A stretch of DNA of 64,000 nucleotides, from the NCBI RefSeq assembly GCF_018100805.1, contig NZ_JAGJEA010000016.1, forward strand, positions 1 to 64,000. Reading direction: 5' to 3'. Source of the stretch: Aquimarina sp. MMG016. GTDB lineage: Bacteria > Bacteroidota > Bacteroidia > Flavobacteriales > Flavobacteriaceae. Below are positions 51,902 to 60,715 of this stretch, piece after piece (positions within the stretch are counted from its first letter, which is position 1; every line of letters starts with the position of its first letter). The notes below the pieces were generated by a model. It was not told the DNA's origin. It searched no databases and saw nothing but the letters and a program-made list of their open reading frames with translations. A program made the position numbers and the translations under genes.

Positions 51902-52490
51902 GATAGCTCATTTGATATTGGCTGCTGGATCCTCTAGCAGACTGGGTAGACCAAAGCAATTACTTCCCTGGAAAGGACTGACTTTAATAGAACATGCCAT
52001 TGCTCAATCCTTACAGTTAGATCAAGTATCAACTTATGTGGTTTTAGGAGCATATTTTGATTTGATTCAAAAAGAAATTGATGATTTTCCGTTAACCATA
52101 GTATATAATAATGATTGGAAATCAGGTATGGGATCTTCCATCAGTTTTGGTATAAAATCTATACTACAAGAAAATTCGTCATACGATGCAGTTTTAATTT
52201 CACTAGTTGATCAGCCGCTATTAGAAGCTGAGCACCTTAGTGAGTTAATTTCCGAGTTTGTCAAGAAGCCAGATCAGGTTATCGCCACGGGGTTATCAAA
52301 AAGAGTAGGTGTTCCGGCTATTTTTCCGTCAAGTTATTTTGAAGAATTATCTAAATTAAAAGAAGATTTTGGCGCAAGATATATCCTTAAACAATATAAG
52401 GAGTTTGTAGATGTGGTTTCAGATTCTGGTAAAGGAATAGATATCGATACCTTGGAGCAATATCAAATCCTGTCTAAAAATAACACTTAG
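51879..52490 (+). CDS. MocA-like molybdenum cofactor nucleotidyltransferase
   Basis: 203 residues. LILAAGSSSRLGRPKQLLPW (about 12-31) is the nucleotide-binding signature of MobA/MocA transferases, and LISLVDQPLLE (about 104-114) holds the metal-binding Asp. It likely converts molybdopterin to the cytosine dinucleotide form used by hydroxylases of the IorB type. It overlaps the xdhC-like gene by 23 bases. It has no adjacent Moco biosynthesis genes, which must lie elsewhere. Confidence 0.88.
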   Translation: MPILQNHKIAHLILAAGSSSRLGRPKQLLPWKGLTLIEHAIAQSLQLDQVSTYVVLGAYFDLIQKEIDDFPLTIVYNNDWKSGMGSSISFGIKSILQENSSYDAVLISLVDQPLLEAEHLSELISEFVKKPDQVIATGLSKRVGVPAIFPSSYFEELSKLKEDFGARYILKQYKEFVDVVSDSGKGIDIDTLEQYQILSKNNT

Positions 52491-52537
52491 ACTTCAACTG
52501 TCATAAATCATACTTAGTTTTTATAAAAGATAACCCG

Positions 52538-52545
52538 TATCTTTG
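52538..52545 (+). promoter_or_regulatory. Bacteroidota -7 element (TATCTTTG)
   Basis: TATCTTTG fits TAnnTTTG, 25 bases before the ATG of the DUF493 gene. The -33 match is weak. Confidence 0.5.
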
Positions 52546-52570
52546 GCTAAAAATTTGCCTAGGTATTGAT

Positions 52571-52855
52571 ATGACGGATCAAGAAGAGTTTTATAAAAAA
52601 TTAAAAGTGCAATTAGCAGATACTGCACTATGGCCTAATACGTATTTGTACAAGTTTATAGTTCCTACTGACACTGATAAAATAGAACAGATAAAAGATA
52701 TATTTGATAATTTAGGCGCTGTAATTAACACCAAACAATCCAAAAATGGTAAATATACCAGTGTATCAATTAATGTACGAATGAAAAACCCTGATCAGGT
52801 TATTATTAAGTATAAAGAGGTTTCTGTTAAGGTAGAAGGTGTAATCTCTCTATAA
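52571..52855 (+). CDS. DUF493 family protein (YbeD-like)
   Basis: 94 residues with a ferredoxin-like alpha/beta fold: WPNTYLYKFIVPTDTDKIEQ, FDNLGAVINTKQSKNGKYTS, VSINVRMKNPDQVI. YbeD in E. coli is a small ACT-like protein of unknown role. It sits ahead of DUF4290 and murA, a common flavobacterial neighbourhood, with its own likely promoter. Confidence 0.9.
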   Translation: MTDQEEFYKKLKVQLADTALWPNTYLYKFIVPTDTDKIEQIKDIFDNLGAVINTKQSKNGKYTSVSINVRMKNPDQVIIKYKEVSVKVEGVISL

Positions 52856-53018
52856 ACAATAAAAAGAGACTACTTTTTCATTATATAATTGATGTAGTTA
52901 TAAATTTGAAACTTTTGTTTTCAAAGCTTATCATACTTATATAATTTTATTATTTTGCAAAACGAATTACTTTTATCACAAAGTCCGTGGGTAAAATACT
53001 TCACTATTATAACATTTT

Positions 53019-53660
53019 ATGGATATTAATAATTTAGAATACAATACAGAGCGCGAAAAGCTCATCATACCAGAGTATGGTCGTCATTTACAAAAAATGA
53101 TCAACTATGCCGTTTCTATTGAAGATAGAGAAGAACGTAATAAGGTTTCCAAATCTATTATTGCCGTAATGGGTAACTTACAACCTCATTTACGCGACGT
53201 TCCTGAGTTTCAGCATAAGTTATGGGATCAATTGTTTATTATGAGTGATTTTAAACTTGATGTAGATGCTCCTTTTCCTGTTTTGACAAAAGAAATACTG
53301 GAAGAAAGACCAGACCCACTTAAATACCCTCAGAATCACCCAAAATATCGTTTCTATGGTAATAATATCAAAAGGATGATAGATGTAGCTATTAGTTGGG
53401 AAGAAGGAGAATTAAAAACTGCTCTTACTTACACTATCGCTAATCATATGAAAAAATGTTATCTAAACTGGAATAAAGATACCGTAGAGGACGCTGCCAT
53501 TTTTGACCATCTGTTGGAATTAAGTAATGGTAAAATCAATCTAAAAGGAAGTAGCGAAGATCTTACAGATGCTACTGATCTAATGAGAGGTAAAAAGAAG
53601 AAACATTCTAATACTGGTGGTAAAAAGAACTATCGTAGTAGAGGTAAAAAACGTCATTAA
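53019..53660 (+). CDS. DUF4290 family protein
   Basis: 213 residues. LEYNTEREKLIIPEYGRHLQ, the helical core VSIEDREERNKVSKSIIAVM and PQNHPKYRFYGNNIKRMI are family features. The C-terminal tail (about 190-213) is very basic (GKKKKHSNTGGKKNYRSRGK), suggesting nucleic-acid or membrane contact. Function unknown. It is 43 bases ahead of murA and probably co-transcribed with it. Confidence 0.9.
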   Translation: MDINNLEYNTEREKLIIPEYGRHLQKMINYAVSIEDREERNKVSKSIIAVMGNLQPHLRDVPEFQHKLWDQLFIMSDFKLDVDAPFPVLTKEILEERPDPLKYPQNHPKYRFYGNNIKRMIDVAISWEEGELKTALTYTIANHMKKCYLNWNKDTVEDAAIFDHLLELSNGKINLKGSSEDLTDATDLMRGKKKKHSNTGGKKNYRSRGKKRH

Positions 53661-53703
53661 ATTTTAACCAACCAGATTCAATAACCACTAACTAATACCA
53701 TAC

Positions 53704-55017
53704 ATGGGTACTTTTCAGATAGAAGGAGGCCACCAGCTTAAAGGAGAAATTACTCCTCAAGGAGCTAAAAATGAGGCTTTACAAATTCTTTGTGCAGTAT
53801 TATTAACTCCAGAAGAAGTTATTATTTCTAACATACCTGATATCAGGGATGTAAATAAGTTAATCGAAATTTTAAAAAACCTAGGCGTAAAGGTTCAGAA
53901 ATTAGATAAAGGGAAATATTCTTTCAAGAGTGATGAGCTTGATCTCAATTATCTCGAAAGCGAGAAATTTAAAAAAGAAGGAAGTGGTTTAAGAGGATCA
54001 ATCATGATCGTTGGACCATTACTTGCTAGATTTGGTAAAGGATATATTCCACGACCCGGGGGTGATAAGATAGGAAGAAGACGTCTAGATACTCATTTCG
54101 AAGGTTTTATCAACCTCGGAGCAGAATTCAGATATAATAAAGAAGAACGTTTTTATGGGGTTGAAGCTCCAGAAGGGTTAAAAGGAACACACATGTTGTT
54201 GGATGAGGCTTCCGTTACAGGAACTGCTAATATCGTAATGGCAGCAGTTCTTGCTAAAGGTATTACTACGATCTACAATGCTGCTTGTGAACCATATTTA
54301 CAACAGTTATGTAAGATGCTTAACTCTATGGGAGCAAAGATTACTGGGGTTGGGTCTAATTTATTAAATATTGAAGGAGTAGCATCTCTTGGAGGTTGTG
54401 AGCATAGAGTATTGCCCGATATGATAGAAATTGGTTCATGGATCGGTTTGGCGGCAATGACTAAAAGTGAAATTACTATCAAAAATGTAAGCTGGGAAAA
54501 TCTTGGCTTAATTCCTAATACCTTTAGAAAACTTGGAATTACTGTAGAGCGCGTAGGAGATGATATTTTTATCCCTGCACATAATGATGGTTATGAAATC
54601 GAAAGTTATATAGATGGATCATTTATGACCATTGCTGATGCTCCTTGGCCAGGTTTTACACCAGATCTATTGAGTATTGTATTGGTAGTAGCTACACAGG
54701 CTAGAGGAGAAGTGATGGTACATCAAAAAATGTTTGAGAGTCGTTTATTCTTCGTTGATAAACTAATTGACATGGGAGCAAAGATTATATTGTGTGATCC
54801 TCATAGAGCTACCATTATTGGACATGATTTTAAATCTACATTAAAAGCAACTACTATGGTTTCTCCTGATATCAGAGCAGGGATTTCACTGTTAATAGCG
54901 GCTTTAAGTGCAAAAGGTACTTCTACCATTCATAATATAGAACAGATAGATAGAGGATACGAAAATATAGATGAACGTCTTAGGGCTATTGGAGCTAAGA
55001 TTGTTAGAATGGATTAA
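53704..55017 (+). CDS. murA: UDP-N-acetylglucosamine 1-carboxyvinyltransferase (MurA)
   Basis: 437 residues. It adds enolpyruvate to UDP-GlcNAc, the first committed step of peptidoglycan synthesis. LKGEITPQGAKNEALQIL (substrate Lys-Asn), RGSIMIVGPLLARFGKG and DRGYENIDERLRAIGAKI fit MurA. The loop that carries the catalytic Cys115 in E. coli reads PRPGGDKIGRR here, with D121 at the Cys position. Cys-to-Asp keeps activity but prevents fosfomycin adduct formation in other bacteria, so natural fosfomycin resistance of this enzyme is expected. Confidence 0.96.
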   Translation: MGTFQIEGGHQLKGEITPQGAKNEALQILCAVLLTPEEVIISNIPDIRDVNKLIEILKNLGVKVQKLDKGKYSFKSDELDLNYLESEKFKKEGSGLRGSIMIVGPLLARFGKGYIPRPGGDKIGRRRLDTHFEGFINLGAEFRYNKEERFYGVEAPEGLKGTHMLLDEASVTGTANIVMAAVLAKGITTIYNAACEPYLQQLCKMLNSMGAKITGVGSNLLNIEGVASLGGCEHRVLPDMIEIGSWIGLAAMTKSEITIKNVSWENLGLIPNTFRKLGITVERVGDDIFIPAHNDGYEIESYIDGSFMTIADAPWPGFTPDLLSIVLVVATQARGEVMVHQKMFESRLFFVDKLIDMGAKIILCDPHRATIIGHDFKSTLKATTMVSPDIRAGISLLIAALSAKGTSTIHNIEQIDRGYENIDERLRAIGAKIVRMD

Positions 55018-55038
55018 TATTTTTTATAAATAAACTTT

Positions 55039-55075
55039 AATGCCTTTCTTAAAAGCTAAGAAAGGCATTTGTTTT
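55039..55075 (+). terminator. Terminator after murA
   Basis: A 13-bp perfect stem (55039-55051 with 55057-55069) and a 5-base loop, then TTGTTTT. It may also serve the convergent kinase gene. Confidence 0.88.
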
Positions 55076-55104
55076 ATATAAATTTTTTAGAATAGTATGG
55101 AATC

Positions 55105-56991
55105 CTATGATTTTCTAGAATATGGAATAGTGAAATAGAATATAGATCCGAGCCCTTCTTTACTTTCTAACCAAATTTTACCATTCAGCATTTCTACATA
55201 AGCTTTAGCAATGGATAAACCAATTCCAGCACCTTCCAGAGCAAAACGGCCTTCTATATCGGCTTGTACAAATCGATCAAAAATAGCTTTTTTTCTATTG
55301 TCAGGGATTCCAATTCCCGTATCTTTTACAAAAAAGCGTAAATATTTTCCATCTACTTCGTATCCAAATTTAATTGATCCTTCATTTGTGTATTTAATAG
55401 CATTTTTTACCAGATTGGTTAATATAGCGTTGAACTTTTCTTTATCGGTACTGAGTATTGTATTCTCATCTGGTAATTCATTACTAAAGGAAAGTTGAAT
55501 TCCTTTTCGATCTGCTTCGGGCTTAAAAAACCGGTATAAATATGCTACTTGCTCATTAATATTTACATCAGATAGATAAAGTTTTACTTGATCGGCTTCG
55601 ATTTTAGAAATGTCTATAATATCTCTAATAATATTGAGCATACGGCGCCCACTTTCTTCGATTAAACTAAGATATAATTGTTGATCGTCACCACTTAATT
55701 TTGGTTCTTTTAGTAATTCTGCAAAACCTAGAATCCCATTCATAGGAGTTCTGATTTCATGACTCATATTTGCTAAAAATGCAGATTTCAATCTATCACT
55801 TTCTTCCGCCTTTTCTTTTAGCCTGTTTAGTTGTTGTTCGTACTCTTTAATAGTAGTAATATCAGTAATAGTTCCTACATATCCTATGATATCTTTATTT
55901 TCATTATACTCTGGGATTGCCTGACCTAATACCCATTTAACAGAACCATCAGGGCGTAAAAATCTATATTCGGACTTAGAAGGTCGTTTTTTATTTGCGT
56001 CATCATACCACCCTTTTAGTAATCTATCTCGATCATCAGGATGTACAGCATTGATCCAACCATCATTGAGAGCTTCTTCATTGGATAGTCCGGAAATAGT
56101 ACACCATTGTGGATTTACAAAAGTAGTTTTACCATCCGATCTTGTCATAAATATTCCTACTGGAACAAGATTAGTAAGTGTAGAATATCTATTTTCACTT
56201 AATTGAACAGCCTTTTCTGCAACTTCATATTTTTGTTTATACGTTAGGGTATGATATATATCTTTAAAAGTACGATTGGCATTATTAGATGTAGATGTTT
56301 CTTTTTCAAAATATTTCAGATAGATTGTGAATATTATACTATAAAATAACCCGAAAAAAGTTTTAGATATTAATCCTGAGATAAGGATACTCAACATGTT
56401 TTCGAAATACCAAAAAGATCCCATAGTAAATACTATGGCATCAAAGCTTAAGACTAATAGCATTGTAATGCAGATACGCCAAAAAAGATTTGAAATATGT
56501 TTTGAAATAAGTTCAAAAATAAAAATGATTAAAACTGAATCAATAAACAATACTATTGTTCCAATAAATAGTACATAGGCGCTGGTATCAAAAAACTTGG
56601 TTGAAATGTTCATGGGATTCACCAGCTCTGAATCTCCAATATTCCAGCTAAAGGAAATCAAAAGCGTAGACATAATAATATTAGCTACAAGTAGAGCATA
56701 TATTAATTTACGAGCTTCTATAGCATCCTCTTTTATATAAATAAGCAATACAGCAAATAAGCTGCAGGCAAATAATACAGAGGAACCAGGAGAAACTAAG
56801 ACATCTTCTGAAATTTGAAAATATATAGTACTCGCCAAAAAAAATTGCATAAACTGAAAAAGCCCCAATGCCGCAAATAAAGGGCCAATACCCATAATCT
56901 TTCTTAATCGAAATAAGAATATAATTAATAGAGAAACAATTAGACCTTGAAAAAGTAAAACTGATATTTGATAAAAATTAATGGTATCCAT
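55105..56991 (-). CDS. 7TM-type PAS sensor histidine kinase
   Basis: 628 residues. Seven predicted N-terminal membrane helices (about 8-235) form the sensor, then a PAS domain (about 265-385; GIFMTRSDGKTTFVNPQW, DDRDRLLKGW) with a PAC tail (IGYVGTITDITTIKEYEQQL). HisKA contains SAFLANMSHEIRTPMNGI, the N box is NLVKNAIKYTNEGS, G1 DTGIGIPDNRKKAIFDRFVQ, G2 GAGIGLSIAKAYVEML. There is no receiver domain. It is convergent with murA and no regulator is adjacent. Confidence 0.93.
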   Translation of the reverse strand: MDTINFYQISVLLFQGLIVSLLIIFLFRLRKIMGIGPLFAALGLFQFMQFFLASTIYFQISEDVLVSPGSSVLFACSLFAVLLIYIKEDAIEARKLIYALLVANIIMSTLLISFSWNIGDSELVNPMNISTKFFDTSAYVLFIGTIVLFIDSVLIIFIFELISKHISNLFWRICITMLLVLSFDAIVFTMGSFWYFENMLSILISGLISKTFFGLFYSIIFTIYLKYFEKETSTSNNANRTFKDIYHTLTYKQKYEVAEKAVQLSENRYSTLTNLVPVGIFMTRSDGKTTFVNPQWCTISGLSNEEALNDGWINAVHPDDRDRLLKGWYDDANKKRPSKSEYRFLRPDGSVKWVLGQAIPEYNENKDIIGYVGTITDITTIKEYEQQLNRLKEKAEESDRLKSAFLANMSHEIRTPMNGILGFAELLKEPKLSGDDQQLYLSLIEESGRRMLNIIRDIIDISKIEADQVKLYLSDVNINEQVAYLYRFFKPEADRKGIQLSFSNELPDENTILSTDKEKFNAILTNLVKNAIKYTNEGSIKFGYEVDGKYLRFFVKDTGIGIPDNRKKAIFDRFVQADIEGRFALEGAGIGLSIAKAYVEMLNGKIWLESKEGLGSIFYFTIPYSRKS

Positions 56992-57174
56992 AGAATCAAA
57001 TTCTCAAAATTGGATAGATTTTGTGGGGTTAATAATAAAGTTTGCAAAGATAGTTTTTTATTTCATGTTTATAACGGAGTATTTTGTTTTTTAGAGTTTT
57101 ATTTGCTGGAATACAAAGAGTTGGTTAGAAATTAACAATTGTTTAATTGATTTTATAAGGATAGATTTATGATT

Positions 57175-57182
57175 TACCTTTG
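57175..57182 (+). promoter_or_regulatory. Bacteroidota -7 element (TACCTTTG)
   Basis: TACCTTTG fits TAnnTTTG, with TTTA about 19 bases upstream (57152-57155). It lies 46 bases ahead of the TTG start of the Crp/Fnr gene. Confidence 0.5.
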
Positions 57183-57228
57183 TCCCGTGCAAAATATTTT
57201 GTTCTTTCGTTAAAAACAGTAATCATTC

Positions 57229-57801
57229 TTGGAAGACCTAAAGAAAACCATACGATCTTTTACCCATGTTAGTGACTCTGACATGGAATTTGGGCTTCAG
57301 TTTTATAAAAATGAGGTGTACAAAAAAGGCAGCTTTCTTATTCAACCTGATCAGTATATGTACAATTTTTATTTTCTAAAACAAGGTTGTGTGTCGTATT
57401 ATACTATAGAGGAAGGTACAACTAGAGTTATGGAGTTTTTTACTGAAGGTTATTTTTTTACAGATTTATATCCTTATATAGAAGAGATACCCTCAGAGTC
57501 TTATCTTGAAGCATTAGAGGATACAATCGTATATGCTATCTCTAAAACAGATGTACAAAAAGTGTTTGATTATTCACATGCGTTAGAGCGTTTTGGGAGA
57601 TTGTCTATGCAAAAAACATTCGTGATAAATTTTCAACGTATCAATCAACTTAGAAACCTTTCTAATCAAGAACGGTATCTGCAATTATTAGAAAAGAGAC
57701 CTACACTATTTCAGAGAGTTCCTCAATATCTAATAGCATCATATTTAGGGTTAACACCAGTAGGACTTTCCAAGATTCGTAAACGTTTAAGTCAGAAATA
57801 G
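57229..57801 (+). CDS. Crp/Fnr-family transcriptional regulator
   Basis: 190 residues from TTG 57229 (MEDLKKTIRSFTHVSDSDMEFG). An N-terminal cyclic-nucleotide-binding-type beta-barrel (KKGSFLIQPDQYMYNFYFLK, then TEGYFFTDLYPYIEEIPSESY) precedes a helix and an HTH region (LIASYLGLTPVGLSKIRKRLS). The classical cAMP-binding R-S residues are not evident, so ligand identity is open. It stands alone, 187 bases before the acyl-CoA dehydrogenase operon, and may or may not regulate it. Confidence 0.9.
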   Translation: MEDLKKTIRSFTHVSDSDMEFGLQFYKNEVYKKGSFLIQPDQYMYNFYFLKQGCVSYYTIEEGTTRVMEFFTEGYFFTDLYPYIEEIPSESYLEALEDTIVYAISKTDVQKVFDYSHALERFGRLSMQKTFVINFQRINQLRNLSNQERYLQLLEKRPTLFQRVPQYLIASYLGLTPVGLSKIRKRLSQK

Positions 57802-57903
57802 TAATTAAATACATGTTGTTTTTAAAGCTTAACTTCCTTATAACGAAGCCTTTTAGTTTTAAGAGAATTTGTTAAATTGTTAAGACTTTCTAAAACTTGA
57901 TAT

Positions 57904-57923
57904 TTATTAAACCAGTTTAATAA
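57904..57923. promoter_or_regulatory. 20-bp perfect palindrome upstream of the catabolic operon
   Basis: TTATTAAACCAGTTTAATAA: 9-bp arms around a CA centre, 65 bases before the ATG of the first acyl-CoA dehydrogenase. Size and symmetry fit a TetR-type repressor operator; it does not resemble TGTGA-N6-TCACA sites of Crp/Fnr proteins. Confidence 0.6.
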
Positions 57924-57988
57924 GAATCTATCAAATATTCCCGAACTTTATTGTGTAATCAATAATTAACTTCTAAAATTATCACACA

Positions 57989-59803
57989 ATGGCTAAAGAA
58001 TATATAGACTTCGAAACCTTAAAGTATCTTCTTCATGAAGTGCATGACTTAGAAGAAGTGTTACAACAAGATCGCTTTGCTGATCATGATAAAGAGTCAT
58101 TAAATTTGTTTTTAGATTCAGTTAAGGAGTTCTCAGACCGTGAATTGTTTCCATACTTCAAAGAAATGGATGAAAAACCTGCTTATCATAAAGACGGTGC
58201 TGTTATTGTACATGAACAAGTAGGAGTGATGATGAAAAAAGGAGGAGAGATGGGACTAATCTCCGGAACATTTGATTATGAAGCTGGCGGATTACAATTG
58301 CCTATGATGGCATATACCGCATCGGCTTTTATTCAGGATGCAGCTAATAATCATTTGCCAGGATATGTTGGCCTTACACTAGGTGCTGCAGAATTGATTA
58401 TACATTTTGCAAGTGAAGAGTTAAAAGATACTTATGTTCCAGATATGCTTTCTGGTAATTGGGGAGGAACCATGTGTTTGACAGAACCTCAAGCAGGAAG
58501 CTCATTATCTGATGTGGTAACAAAAGCAGTTCCAGCAGAAGATTGTTCTTATAAAATTACCGGACAAAAGATTTTTATTTCAGGTGGTGATCACCAATAT
58601 GCAGAAAACTTTGTACATCTGGTATTAGCCAGAATCGAAGGTGCGCCAGCCGGAACTAAGGGTATTTCTTTATTTATTGTACCAAAAAAACGTCCTGATG
58701 GAAATGGAGGTCTGGTATCTAATGATGTAACGACAGTAGCGGATTTTCAAAAGATGGGACAGCGGGGTTACTGTACGACACATTTAGGTTTTGGAGATGC
58801 AGATGACTGCCGTGGATGGTTAGTTGGAGAAGCTCATCAAGGTCTTAAATATATGTTCCTGATGATGAATGGTGCCCGTATCGCAGTAGGTCGTGGTGCA
58901 GCCGCAATTGCCACCGCTGCTTATCAGGCATCATTACAATATGCAAAAGAACGCCCTCAAGGAAGAAAACTGGCTAGTACAGGTAAAAAAGATCCTGAAC
59001 AAGGTCAGACATTGATCATTAACCATCCAGATGTGCGTAGAATGTTATTATTACAGAAAGTAATTGCAGAAGGTTCATTGAGTCTGGTGATGTTGGCTTC
59101 AAAATATTATGATTTAAAAGAAACACTTAAGGATAAATCTGAGAAAGAGAAATATGCACTATTATTAGAATTGATTATTCCTATGGTAAAGACGTATCCT
59201 TCAGATATGGGTGCACATACTGTTTCTAACGGTTTACAAGTATTAGGAGGATATGGTTTCTGTTCAGATTTTATACTACAACAATATCATAGAGATATTA
59301 GAATCTTCCCGATCTATGAAGGAACAACAGGAATTCAATCTCAGGATTTATTAGGTAGAAAGCTTCTCATGGAAAATGGTAAAGCATTAGAGTTATTGAC
59401 TGCAGAAATTATGCAAACGATTCAGGATGCTTCTAAGTTTGATGATCTAAAAAGTCATGCAGGAAAGCTAGGTGAGAAGTTACAATTAGCTCAGAAAGTA
59501 ATAGGTTTCTTAGTAGGTTTTGCACAAAAAGGAAATTATGAACGCTTCTTAGCTGATGCTACACCATTTATGGAATTTCTAAGTACAATCACTATGAGTT
59601 GGATATGGTTAGATATGGCATCTCATGCAAAAAACGCTTTGGTTACAGGAGATAAAACACATAGTGAAGATTTCTACGAGAGTAAAATCCACGCTATGAA
59701 ATTCTTCTTTAAATATGAATTACCTAAGACTAATGGTTTAGCTGAAATTTTGATGGATGAAGAAGTCTTAACTATAGCGGGAGAAAAGGAACTTTTCAAC
59801 TAA
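57989..59803 (+). CDS. Acyl-CoA dehydrogenase (long form)
   Basis: 604 residues, with a C-terminal extension beyond the usual 380-residue core, as in FadE-like or AcdA-type enzymes. MCLTEPQAGSSLSDV (FAD/substrate loop), GQKIFISGGDH, and the catalytic base E444 in IYEGTTGIQSQDLLGRK are visible. It oxidises the alpha-beta bond of an acyl-CoA, passing electrons to ETF. It is the first gene of a run with an SDR, a second ACAD and an APH-like kinase, all within about 85 bases of each other. Confidence 0.93.
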   Translation: MAKEYIDFETLKYLLHEVHDLEEVLQQDRFADHDKESLNLFLDSVKEFSDRELFPYFKEMDEKPAYHKDGAVIVHEQVGVMMKKGGEMGLISGTFDYEAGGLQLPMMAYTASAFIQDAANNHLPGYVGLTLGAAELIIHFASEELKDTYVPDMLSGNWGGTMCLTEPQAGSSLSDVVTKAVPAEDCSYKITGQKIFISGGDHQYAENFVHLVLARIEGAPAGTKGISLFIVPKKRPDGNGGLVSNDVTTVADFQKMGQRGYCTTHLGFGDADDCRGWLVGEAHQGLKYMFLMMNGARIAVGRGAAAIATAAYQASLQYAKERPQGRKLASTGKKDPEQGQTLIINHPDVRRMLLLQKVIAEGSLSLVMLASKYYDLKETLKDKSEKEKYALLLELIIPMVKTYPSDMGAHTVSNGLQVLGGYGFCSDFILQQYHRDIRIFPIYEGTTGIQSQDLLGRKLLMENGKALELLTAEIMQTIQDASKFDDLKSHAGKLGEKLQLAQKVIGFLVGFAQKGNYERFLADATPFMEFLSTITMSWIWLDMASHAKNALVTGDKTHSEDFYESKIHAMKFFFKYELPKTNGLAEILMDEEVLTIAGEKELFN

Positions 59804-59855
59804 TTTTTAGATTTTAAAAAGATACTTATTAATCAAAAACTCACAGATTAACTAA

Positions 59856-60632
59856 ATGAATAGTATTAAACAATCATTCAATCTTGAAGGTAAAGTAGCC
59901 ATTGTTACAGGCTCTAGTAAAGGAATAGGAAAATCAATTGCACAAGGTCTCGCAGAACATGGAGCTAAAGTAGTCATCAGTAGCCGAAGCCAGGAAGCTG
60001 TAGATGAAGTTGCTGCTGAATTTAAAAAAGCAGGATTAGAAGCCGTTGGCATAGCTTGTCATATAGGAAAAGCGGAGCAGCGAGAAAACCTGATCAAAAA
60101 AACTATAGAACATTATGGCGGAGTCGATATTTTAGTAAATAATGCGGCTATTAACCCTATTTTCGGTCCTATTGAGGATGCGGGAGAAGAAGTTTTTGAT
60201 AAAATTATGGATGTTAATGTAAAAGCTCCCTGGATGTTGTCTAACCTAGCATTATCTTCTATGAAAGAGCGTGGAGGAGGCAGTATTATTAATATAGCTT
60301 CAGTTGAAGCATTGACTCCAGGAGCAGGATTAGGGTTGTACAGTACCAGTAAAGCTGCTTTATTAATGTTGACTAAAAACCAGGCTAAGGAATGGGGTAG
60401 GCACGGTATTCGTGCTAATGTAATATGCCCTGGATTGATTAAAACCAAATTTAGCGCTGCGCTGTGGCAAAATGAGCAATTACTTAATAAGATCGAAAAG
60501 ACATTGCCGAGTGCGCGTATGGGTATGCCGGATGAAATGGCGGGAATTGTATGTTTATTAGCTTCAGATGCCGGAGCTTATATGACCGGAGGAGTTTACA
60601 ATGCTGATGGAGGATATATGATTGCCGGATAA
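59856..60632 (+). CDS. Short-chain dehydrogenase/reductase
   Basis: 258 residues, classical SDR. The cofactor motif is TGSSKGIGKSIA (about 17-28), VNNAAIN follows, S145-region IASVEAL and YSTSK (Y-x3-K). Oxidation of a hydroxyacyl-CoA or hydroxyacid intermediate would fit its place between two acyl-CoA dehydrogenases. Substrate is not deducible. It lies 52 bases after the first ACAD. Confidence 0.93.
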   Translation: MNSIKQSFNLEGKVAIVTGSSKGIGKSIAQGLAEHGAKVVISSRSQEAVDEVAAEFKKAGLEAVGIACHIGKAEQRENLIKKTIEHYGGVDILVNNAAINPIFGPIEDAGEEVFDKIMDVNVKAPWMLSNLALSSMKERGGGSIINIASVEALTPGAGLGLYSTSKAALLMLTKNQAKEWGRHGIRANVICPGLIKTKFSAALWQNEQLLNKIEKTLPSARMGMPDEMAGIVCLLASDAGAYMTGGVYNADGGYMIAG

Positions 60633-60672
60633 ATAAACCCTTGGATTAACTAAATATAGATAATAACCTATC

Positions 60673-60699
60673 TGTCACCTCGAGCGAAGTCGAGAGGCA
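60673..60699. repeat. Dispersed palindromic repeat (CCTCGAGCGAAGTCGAGAGG)
   Basis: CTCGA-gcgaag-TCGAG with flanking C/G forms a small hairpin in the 83-base gap between the SDR and second ACAD genes. From memory this motif is scattered in intergenic DNA of marine flavobacteria; counting it in the full genome would confirm it. Confidence 0.6.
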
Positions 60700-60715
60700 T
60701 TATGATACATATGAC

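Noticed and set aside
57904..57923. Crp/Fnr-type binding site
   Set aside because: Arms do not resemble TGTGA/TCACA or TTGAT/ATCAA half-sites; the palindrome is better explained by another repressor.
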